A stretch of DNA of 64,000 nt, from positions 40,331-104,330 of the forward strand of contig JBGARJ010000018.1 in NCBI GenBank assembly GCA_044230315.1. The letters are read 5' to 3'. Each line of letters begins with the position of its first letter. The first letter of the stretch is position 1. The position numbers were made by a program, and so were the translations under genes. The DNA is from M3007 sp044230315 (GTDB lineage: Bacteria > Bacteroidota > Bacteroidia > Chitinophagales > Saprospiraceae). The notes under the pieces are model-generated. The model was not told the origin of the DNA and ran no database searches. It saw nothing but the letters and a program-made list of their open reading frames with translations. Below are positions 24,908 to 31,918 of this stretch, piece after piece.

Positions 24908-27562
24908 TCAGCGCTGCACCGCTAACCGGCGCCACGCCACCTGACCGTCCGCCTCCACGCGTACGAGGTACGGGCCGTTGGCTAAGTCGCTCAGGTCTAA
25001 CGGCAGATCGAGCGTGCGTGCCGCTCCTGCGTGCCGGGTCAGCAACACCTGGCCATGCAGGCTGACCAAATCTACCCGCACGGCCACCGGCTGCTCGAAG
25101 GTCAGGTGTACGGTCATCGCATCGGCGGCCGGATTCGGGTTTAACGTAAAGGCGCGGACGAAAAACGGGTCGGCGGCGTCGGTGGCCTGATCGACCGGGA
25201 TGCTGAGCACCAACGGCGCCACACAATCGCTGCCATCGCTGATCGTAACGGTATAATTGCCGGCGGAAAGACCGCTGATATCTTTTGTCGTGCTGTTGTT
25301 ATTCCATTTGTACCGGTACAGGGAGAGGTCGTTCAGGTACTGTGCGGCGCCTCCGCCGACCGTGAGGGTAATCGAGCCGTTAGCGCCCGGGGGCAAGGTT
25401 TCCGGCACCGTTTGATAGGTGGCGTTCAAATCGGCGAGGGCCGGCAAAAGCGTCAGTTTCTGGGAAGCACCCACGAAGTAACACCCATCGGCGGGGTCAA
25501 TGTTGAACACATACGGCAGCATGCCCGCATTGATGAGTACGCCGCCACCCAACACCACCGGGGTGAGGTACCAGGTGCCGAACGCCAGCGTCGTGTCGTT
25601 GTTGAGCAGGAAAGGCAGGCTGAGATCGGGCGTAAACGGCGTACTGGCGATATTCGGGATCTTGCCCGGCCAGGCGCCCTGCGGCACAGGCGACTGACTG
25701 AAACACCAGGCCAGCCCGTGCTGCTGGCCCACCGTGGGCAACACAAAGGAAGCAGCATCGGCCGACAGGATATCGAGCAAATTCTCCTTCACGCACAGGT
25801 AACCGTGGTTGGCCAGCGCGAAGGTTCCAACTTTGCCCTCGGCGCAGGAGGTGGAGGGTTTGAGCGTGATCTCGATGCAAAATTCGCCCTTAGCCACAAC
25901 CCCCTGATTTTCAAAGCCGTCGATCAACATGTAGTAATTCTGCCCGGCCTTGGTATCCAGCGTTACGCCGGCGCGCCAATCGGGCATGCCGTTGGAGAAC
26001 AGGTCGTCGTTGCATTGCACGGGAGTCAGATCGGTGCAATTATTGCCTTCAAATACGAGCATCTGGGTATCGCCCTTGTCGCCTTGCGCTGTGCCGACAT
26101 AGTTGGCGGCGTTGCAGGGAACGGTTTGAATGTCATACGTTTCGCCGTCGCCCGTAAACGTAAACCACATCGTGTTGTTGAGGATGTCCAGCCCGTTGTT
26201 GCCCGCTTCATTCCAACAGGAAACCGCCGGATCGGTGGGCGACGTCGTGGCGTTGGTATTGTCGAACAGGCCCGTGATTTGCGGCACATTGGGCATTTGG
26301 CCGAAGTATTGCGACAGGTCGACCGCGGCCTCGCACGAATCGGGGTTAAACGCTACAGACGGGAGGGCGGCAAACACTACATCGTCGAGGTAGTACAGGT
26401 GTTGTTCGTCGTTGCCGTAGAAGTTAGCGCCGCCGATCCGGCCGTTGTAGCTGCGCTTGAACACGAAGACGCCGTTTATGTACAGGGTAAGCAGGCGGTG
26501 GTCGAGGTCGATAATGTGTTGGATGTCAAACCATTGATTATAGGGGTAGCTGAATTCGGCCACATCCGCACCTGCCGGCGTATCGCGCACGCGCCCCATA
26601 CCGGCCGCATCGAAATACACGTGCAGGTTGGCGGGGCCGCCGGGCAGGGTATCCAACAGGTTGAAATAACCCTTTTTCCCCGCGGGGATGTACAGGCGCC
26701 AATCCAGTTCATACCGGCCGGCGCTGCGGTTGCCGAGTTCCAACACCACGTTTTCGGGTCCGCCCGACGGCGTCGTGCCGGCTATTTTCAGCGCATTCGG
26801 CGCAGTGCCCGCCTGTTCGGTGCTTACGATGCCGTCTTCGTCAGTATCTTCAATGCCGCTCAACGTGGTCCAGTGGTTCGACTGCGGACCCAGTTTGAGT
26901 GCCGGGTCGTACGCATCGAAATCGTCGCAAATGATGGCGCCGGGGTTGGCGCTGCAGGGCACATACAAGGCCAGGTCATCCACCTTCCAGTGGTATTCAT
27001 AGTTGCCGATCCAGCGGAATTGCAGCCACACCTTCGCTTGCCCGTCGGCTTCATCGAGGTCGGCCTCTACCCAATTATTGAACGCATAATTGGCCGGCAG
27101 GCTGCCGAACAACGGGTGATAGGTAAAATTGACGCCATCGGTGCTGACCCCTACTTCCGCCACCGTGCCGGCCGGGTTGAAATAAATGTACTGGCTGAAA
27201 AACCGCAAGTGCACGTCCGTCTTGCCGGAGCAATCGATGGGCGCCATGGTATTGGTGAGGGTCACGTCGAACGCCGCGGTGCCGTTTTTATCCGAATCAA
27301 AATAGAAATACCCGTCGGTAGCCGAAGGCGCCGAAAACACCGGCAGATCGGGGTCTTTATAACCGGCGCTCGGGTCGTTGGTCCAGGTCCATTCTTCGGG
27401 GCCGGTGTTAGCGCCACCCGCCAGCCAGTTGTTGTAGGCTGCGCTTTCGTCGGCGAATGTTTCCGTCCAGAAAACCTGGGCTTGCAAGGCCGGCCGGCCA
27501 AACAAACAGGCAAAAAAAATGGCAATGACCTTGAAACAGGTGACGTCTGGCGAATGGATCAT
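24908..27562 (-). CDS. Large secreted T9SS protein (ConA-like / SprB-repeat)
   Basis: An 884-aa protein. The signal peptide from the ATG at 27562 ends RPALQAQ. A first beta-sandwich domain (about 25-200) has FNNWVEADLDEADG and a second LamG/concanavalin-like segment (about 215-400) has ELDWRLYIPAGKKGYFNLLD. A Cys-containing domain follows (about 410-570, NNTMWFTFTGDGETYDI, seen in Saprospirales adhesins). An SprB-like repeat (about 755-800, YKWNNNSTTKDISGLSAGNYTV) and a T9SS type A tail (about 815-884, NPNPAADAMTV...GPYLVRVEADG) end the protein. It is an exposed or released adhesin or carbohydrate binder. The farther upstream in-frame start (27649) does not yield a better signal. Confidence 0.85.
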   Translation of the reverse strand: MIHSPDVTCFKVIAIFFACLFGRPALQAQVFWTETFADESAAYNNWLAGGANTGPEEWTWTNDPSAGYKDPDLPVFSAPSATDGYFYFDSDKNGTAAFDVTLTNTMAPIDCSGKTDVHLRFFSQYIYFNPAGTVAEVGVSTDGVNFTYHPLFGSLPANYAFNNWVEADLDEADGQAKVWLQFRWIGNYEYHWKVDDLALYVPCSANPGAIICDDFDAYDPALKLGPQSNHWTTLSGIEDTDEDGIVSTEQAGTAPNALKIAGTTPSGGPENVVLELGNRSAGRYELDWRLYIPAGKKGYFNLLDTLPGGPANLHVYFDAAGMGRVRDTPAGADVAEFSYPYNQWFDIQHIIDLDHRLLTLYINGVFVFKRSYNGRIGGANFYGNDEQHLYYLDDVVFAALPSVAFNPDSCEAAVDLSQYFGQMPNVPQITGLFDNTNATTSPTDPAVSCWNEAGNNGLDILNNTMWFTFTGDGETYDIQTVPCNAANYVGTAQGDKGDTQMLVFEGNNCTDLTPVQCNDDLFSNGMPDWRAGVTLDTKAGQNYYMLIDGFENQGVVAKGEFCIEITLKPSTSCAEGKVGTFALANHGYLCVKENLLDILSADAASFVLPTVGQQHGLAWCFSQSPVPQGAWPGKIPNIASTPFTPDLSLPFLLNNDTTLAFGTWYLTPVVLGGGVLINAGMLPYVFNIDPADGCYFVGASQKLTLLPALADLNATYQTVPETLPPGANGSITLTVGGGAAQYLNDLSLYRYKWNNNSTTKDISGLSAGNYTVTISDGSDCVAPLVLSIPVDQATDAADPFFVRAFTLNPNPAADAMTVHLTFEQPVAVRVDLVSLHGQVLLTRHAGAARTLDLPLDLSDLANGPYLVRVEADGQVAWRRLAVQR

Positions 27563-27702
27563 ACCGAAAGGAATTTCGAAAGGTAAAACGGAGCGGCAAA
27601 GGGGGATAGCAAAAATCTGAAAAGAATGAGCGCAACCAAGCAAATACAAGGCTTAAATTTTACAAAAGCGCAGATGGCCAAGGGCGCTGTTGTGGCGGCA
27701 TC

Positions 27703-27738
27703 AAAAAAAGAGGGGGCGACGTACAACGTCGCCCCCTC
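27703..27738 (-). terminator. Rho-independent terminator after L25 gene
   Basis: Perfect 13-bp stem (27710-27722 with 27726-27738) and a 3-nt loop, followed on the minus strand by seven T residues (27709-27703). It is 31 bp after the L25 stop. Confidence 0.92.
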
Positions 27739-27769
27739 CGAAATGCCGTTGAACCAACAGCAGGGTATA

Positions 27770-28336
27770 TTATTTGCCGCGGAGCGCGCGGGGCACTTCA
27801 ATCGATGCTACGGGGATGGAAGCGCTGTTGGTGATCACCACGCCATCCGGGGTGATGATATCGCGCACCCGGATAGTATCGCCGAGCTCCATGTTGGAAA
27901 TGTCGGCCGCCACTTCGTCCACTACTTTTTCAGGGGTGGTCATGATGTTGACCTTCCGCAATTTCGGCAAAAACTTGCCGCCGGCTTTTACACCCGGGGC
28001 CGTACCGTTGAAACGCAGTGGCACCAAGGCCTTGAAGGTGACGCCCGGCACCAGTTCCAGAAAGTCCAGGTGCAATACCGCTTCCGTAACCGGATGGAAC
28101 TGAATATCTTTCAGGATGCATTTATGCGTCTGCCCGTTAATGGTGATTTCGGCCAGTTTGAAGTTGGGCGAATAGACCAGATGGCGGATTTCCTGCGGCT
28201 TGAGGCTGAACGCAATCGTATCGCCGCCGCCGCTTTTATACAACACCGCGGGCACCATGCCGCTGTTGCGAATCTTTTTGGTTACCTGCTTACCGGATTT
28301 TTCTTTCCGATGACCTTGAATGGCAATGATTTCCAT
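27770..28336 (-). CDS. rplY: 50S ribosomal protein L25 / general stress protein Ctc
   Basis: A 188-aa L25/TL5/Ctc-family protein that binds 5S rRNA in the large ribosomal subunit. The N-terminal L25 domain (1-95) shows GKQVTKKIRNSGMVPAVLYKSG and LKDIQFHPVTEAVLHLDFLEL. The C-terminal TL5/Ctc beta domain (about 100-180) shows FNGTAPGVKAGGKFLPKLRKV and IRVRDI. It is monocistronic, with a good promoter (28378-28409) and a strong terminator (27703-27738). Confidence 0.96.
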   Translation of the reverse strand: MEIIAIQGHRKEKSGKQVTKKIRNSGMVPAVLYKSGGGDTIAFSLKPQEIRHLVYSPNFKLAEITINGQTHKCILKDIQFHPVTEAVLHLDFLELVPGVTFKALVPLRFNGTAPGVKAGGKFLPKLRKVNIMTTPEKVVDEVAADISNMELGDTIRVRDIITPDGVVITNSASIPVASIEVPRALRGK

Positions 28337-28377
28337 TGTTTTCCCGTAAAATTTATACCTTTTTCAAAAAGCGCCCG

Positions 28378-28409
28378 CAAAGGTAGGCATTCGACCCGGG
28401 AAATTCCAA
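28378..28409 (-). promoter_or_regulatory. Bacteroidota promoter for L25
   Basis: On the minus strand TTGG (28409-28406), 20 nt, TACCTTTG (28385-28378): a full match to the TAnnTTTG -7 box. The leader to the ATG at 28336 is about 35 nt. Confidence 0.7.
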
Positions 28410-28479
28410 GACGGCTCAAAAAAAGTTTTAAGAAGAAAGCCGGGTTTTCATACCGGACTGAAAAGCGGGAACCCCGACC

Positions 28480-28863
28480 TTACATCTTTTGCCACTGTAC
28501 GGAGCGCAGGTGCCGGCCTTCGTCCAACTGGATAGTATACTGTCCGGCGGGAAATGCGGCAACCGGCAGGATGACCATATTGCCGCCTTTCAAAGTGAAC
28601 AGGTTGCGGCGCAGGATGATTTTCCCGGCGTCGTTGCGGATGCGAAGCAGCACCTCGTCGCCCGTGTCGCCCGAGGTGAATTCAACCATCAGGCGCTCAC
28701 TGGCCGGGTTGGGGTGCACGGCTACGATCCGGACATTCTCATTGGCGGGAACTTGCGGTACGGGGTCGTTGGACGCCATCAGCACATCGTCGGTTTGCGC
28801 CAGCGCACAGGCGCCATAACCCAACAGGAAAAGTGTGATCAGTGATTTTATGCTCTTTTTCAT
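28480..28863 (-). CDS. Short secreted protein consisting of a T9SS sorting tail
   Basis: A 127-aa protein with a signal peptide (ATG 28863, ending GYGACALAQ) and a roughly 25-residue linker (TDDVLMASNDPVPQVPANEN). An ordinary T9SS type A C-terminal domain follows (VAVHPNPASERLMVEF ... FPAGQYTIQLDEG), with no passenger domain. The signal Cys in GAC could be read as a lipobox, but the T9SS tail argues for Sec export followed by T9SS. It may be a remnant of a larger adhesin or a genuine minimal cargo. It lies 86 bp downstream of the polyferredoxin gene on the same strand. Confidence 0.75.
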   Translation of the reverse strand: MKKSIKSLITLFLLGYGACALAQTDDVLMASNDPVPQVPANENVRIVAVHPNPASERLMVEFTSGDTGDEVLLRIRNDAGKIILRRNLFTLKGGNMVILPVAAFPAGQYTIQLDEGRHLRSVQWQKM

Positions 28864-28949
28864 GGCAGATGCAGTTTTTGTTGACTTGTAAGTTCTTGTG
28901 CTTTTCGCCAAAATTACCGGTCTGCCATTACCATCGCCAATCATAGCGG

Positions 28950-30350
28950 TTAGACGGCGGGATGATTTTTATCAGTGTTCCGTTCCTGGGCGGCCCGTTC
29001 AGCTGCATCGGCTGCGGCGCCTTCCAGCCGCAACACCCCCCGCGGGCACACCGCAGCGCATATCCCGCAACCCACGCAGGAGGCTCGCACCACATCCTGG
29101 CCCCGCTGGGCGTAGTGCCGCACATCGATGCCCATTTCACAATAGGTCGAACAATTGCCGCAACTGATGCATTGCCCGCCGTTGACCGTGATGCGGAATT
29201 TCGATTTTTTTCGCTGAAACAATCCCAAAATGGCCGCCTGCGGGCACCCGAACCGGCACCACACCCTGCTCCCCATCAACGGGTAAAACCCAACGCCCAC
29301 CACTCCGCTGAACGCCATGCCGATCAAATAGCCGTATGCCTTGGAATAGGCCAGGGAAAAACGCCCCAGGTACGCCCCCTGCCAGGCCGAATTGAGCCAC
29401 AACAACGCCGTCAGCAGCACCACCGCCACCAATACGCTGTGGATCATCCAGCGTTCGACCTTCCAGGCCAGCAGGCTTTTATCCGACAAATGCCGGAACG
29501 GGTCGCCCGCCGTTTCTGCCAGGCCGCCGCAACCGCATACCCACGAACAATACCAGCGTTTTCCGAAAAAATAGGTGAGCACCGGCGTGCCGATGAACGT
29601 CATCAGCGCGCCGAATGCCAGCAGGTACGGCCCAATGGCATAGCTGCTGAAATATTGAAATGCCGTAGGCGAGCCGTACCAATCTTTGAGCGGCCAGAAG
29701 TAGGTAAAATAGTATTCCGGCTGGCTCATCAGTTGCATAAATGCCGGAATCAAAAAAGCGAAGCCCAACTGAAAAAAGCACACCGACACGGTGCGCAACA
29801 CCTGGTAGCGGTCGTGCCGGTACTTAAAACCGAATTTCAGCCCCATCGCCAGCACCGACAGGGTGTACAAACTCCCGTACACAAACCATTTATCTGCCGG
29901 CTTGCCTTTAATGGCCTGGCTCAGCGGCGTAAACAAATCCGTTAACCCCGAAAACCAATCCACCTCCCGAAAAGCAAAGGGCAGGTCCAGCGCCTCGAAA
30001 ACCGCATTGAAATCCTGCGGGCCGAAATACAACACGGTATAAAACCCCGTCAGCACCAAAGCAGCCAACCAGCCCCAAACCCCGCGGGCACTCAGGCTGC
30101 GAAACCATACGCCATTGTTCCGGATCCCCTCCGGATGGTTCAGGTATTCCACCAGGATAAAGATCAGAACACCTCCGAACACCAAACCCAAGGCTGCGGG
30201 CAACACCGGCCAGGGCGCAAAGGCCTGCCGCGAACATCCAACCAACAACAGCAACAACAACCCCAGACCGGACAGTCCGATGGCCGCTTTTTGCCCGCCA
30301 GTGGTCAGTTGCGGGGGGTGGGATGTGATCGACAACGAAGCGTTTTTCAT
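28950..30350 (-). CDS. Membrane polyferredoxin (CcoG/NapH-like)
   Basis: A 466-aa integral membrane iron-sulphur protein. It has about seven hydrophobic segments, a membrane Cys region WYCSWVCGCGG and VWCRFGCPQAA as in CcoG/RdxA and NapH/NosR proteins, and two cytoplasmic 4Fe-4S motifs near the C-terminus: CISCGNCSTYC and CVGCGICAAVCPRG. Its start overlaps the stop of the upstream FAD oxidoreductase gene by 4 bp. The pair therefore probably passes electrons from NAD(P)H via FAD into a membrane iron-sulphur chain. The terminal acceptor is not encoded here. It is not a canonical CcoG: the C-terminal Ig-like domain is absent. Confidence 0.85.
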   Translation of the reverse strand: MKNASLSITSHPPQLTTGGQKAAIGLSGLGLLLLLLVGCSRQAFAPWPVLPAALGLVFGGVLIFILVEYLNHPEGIRNNGVWFRSLSARGVWGWLAALVLTGFYTVLYFGPQDFNAVFEALDLPFAFREVDWFSGLTDLFTPLSQAIKGKPADKWFVYGSLYTLSVLAMGLKFGFKYRHDRYQVLRTVSVCFFQLGFAFLIPAFMQLMSQPEYYFTYFWPLKDWYGSPTAFQYFSSYAIGPYLLAFGALMTFIGTPVLTYFFGKRWYCSWVCGCGGLAETAGDPFRHLSDKSLLAWKVERWMIHSVLVAVVLLTALLWLNSAWQGAYLGRFSLAYSKAYGYLIGMAFSGVVGVGFYPLMGSRVWCRFGCPQAAILGLFQRKKSKFRITVNGGQCISCGNCSTYCEMGIDVRHYAQRGQDVVRASCVGCGICAAVCPRGVLRLEGAAADAAERAAQERNTDKNHPAV

Positions 30351-31711
30351 AGTTGGACGGGCGTTTTTAAAAACCGGATCACGGCGTCGAGGCCGCGTTT
30401 TTGGCGCAGCCGAAGGGTTTTGCCGGTTTGTTGATTATACCGGTCCACCAATTCCGACTCGTGCTGCGGGCAGAACTCAGGGTCGAAATTGGCCAAACCG
30501 AGGTGTTGCAACACCTCCTCCACGTGCGCGCCGGTGCGCAGCCACCGTTCGCATACTTCGTGCCGGTACCGTACCCCCATCAAATTAAATCCGAGGATGC
30601 GTCCCGTGCTGGCGTCGTAATTCAGACGAATGCTTTTCTGGTCATCCGGATGCTCCCAGTACAGGGTGGCCTGGTCGCCGGGCGATACGGCTGGAACATC
30701 GCCGTACACCTGGTATTCGATATCGAAAAACTTGGCGGAATTGAACCAAATGCCCGGGTCGTACGGCGTGCGCTGCCCGGTGAGCGTGCGCGCTACGGCT
30801 TCGCCCATCCTCCGGCCGGTGTACCACACGGCCTCAATGGCATCACGGCCGGGCCGGGGCCGGCGCAGTTCGGCGCAGTCGCCTACTGCATATACGCCGG
30901 GCAGGTTGGTTTCCAGGTACTCATCCACCAGAATGCCGCGTGCGGTTTCCAGCGGGGTGTTTTTCAAAAAGCCTATATTCGGATGCACGCCGATCGTCAG
31001 GCCGACAAATCCGCAGTCAATGGTTTCACCGCGGCTGGTCACCACAGCGCCGCATTTGCCCTGGCCGTTGTCCACGATCTCGCGCAATTCGGTATCGAGC
31101 CGCAGGTCGATGCCATGGTCGTCGAGCAGGTGACGGCTGACCATGGCGGCTTCTTCCGGCGGCAGTACGATATTCCAAAAATCGGTTTCCCGCACCAAAA
31201 AGGTCACGGGAATGCGGCGGGAATGGAACATTTCGGCCATTTCCACCCCAATCAACCCACCGCCCACCACTACAGCCCGGCGGGTGGCGCCCGCCTCAAA
31301 AGCGGAATGGCGCTCCATGGCCTCCAGGTCTTGCAAATGGTAGAGGCCGTGCACGCCGTCGAGGTCCTGACCCGGCCAGCCGAATTTGTTGGATTGCGAA
31401 CCCAGGGCCAGGATCAGCCGGTCGTATTCGATGCGTTGCCCTGTCGTGCCGATCAATGTTTTGGCTTCAAAATCAATGCGTTCGATCCGGGCGCGCACGC
31501 ATTGAATGCGGTTTTTAACCCAAAACCAGGATTCATACGGGTAGAGGTCGCGCAGGCGCAGGTGGCCCATGTACACGTACATGAGCGCGGTGCGGCTGAA
31601 AAAGACGTCCGATTCGTCGGAGACCACGATGATCTCATGGTCGCTGCGTTTTCGAATGTGCCGCGCGGCAGTAATCCCGCTGATGCCGTTACCGAGGATA
31701 ACGATTTTCAT
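30347..31711 (-). CDS. FAD/NAD(P)-dependent oxidoreductase
   Basis: A 454-aa pyridine-nucleotide-disulphide-type flavoprotein resembling rubredoxin or ferredoxin reductases. It has an N-terminal FAD Rossmann motif VILGNGISGITAARH, an NAD(P) motif VVVGGGLIGVEMAE near residue 150, and the FAD-binding GVYAVGDCAE. It lacks an active CxxxxC disulphide pair near the N-terminus. The ATG at 31711 starts the Rossmann fold directly. The frame is open upstream to 31846 and would add 45 residues with a Cys-rich CDKCQARDKC stretch, which I judge non-coding because it abuts the previous gene's terminator. It is translationally coupled to the polyferredoxin. Confidence 0.88.
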   Translation of the reverse strand: MKIVILGNGISGITAARHIRKRSDHEIIVVSDESDVFFSRTALMYVYMGHLRLRDLYPYESWFWVKNRIQCVRARIERIDFEAKTLIGTTGQRIEYDRLILALGSQSNKFGWPGQDLDGVHGLYHLQDLEAMERHSAFEAGATRRAVVVGGGLIGVEMAEMFHSRRIPVTFLVRETDFWNIVLPPEEAAMVSRHLLDDHGIDLRLDTELREIVDNGQGKCGAVVTSRGETIDCGFVGLTIGVHPNIGFLKNTPLETARGILVDEYLETNLPGVYAVGDCAELRRPRPGRDAIEAVWYTGRRMGEAVARTLTGQRTPYDPGIWFNSAKFFDIEYQVYGDVPAVSPGDQATLYWEHPDDQKSIRLNYDASTGRILGFNLMGVRYRHEVCERWLRTGAHVEEVLQHLGLANFDPEFCPQHESELVDRYNQQTGKTLRLRQKRGLDAVIRFLKTPVQL

Positions 31712-31845
31712 GAAGATGAACGGTCGATGATTAATGGGTTGAAGATACGAACGGAAACCGGTTTTGATTTTTTGGACTGATGCGAAGACCTGGCACTTGT
31801 CCCGGGCCTGACATTTATCGCACCACGCGGCTGAGCATGCCGACA

Positions 31846-31880
31846 TAAAACAAAGGGCGCCTGCGATAACGCAGACGCCC
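31846..31880 (-). terminator. Rho-independent terminator after 31919 gene
   Basis: An 11-bp stem (31855-31865 with 31870-31880) with one G-U pair when read on the minus strand and a 4-nt loop, followed by TTTGTTTTA. It lies 38 bp past the stop of the duplicated T9SS protein. Confidence 0.8.
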
Positions 31881-31918
31881 CGATTCGGTTTTTCTATTTC
31901 TTCTGACGGTCGGGTGGA

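Noticed and set aside
31712..31846. N-terminal extension of the FAD oxidoreductase with a Cys-rich CDKCQARDKC stretch
   Set aside because: The family starts with the Rossmann motif, which begins right after the ATG at 31711. The extension starts exactly where the previous gene's terminator ends, leaving no room for a promoter.
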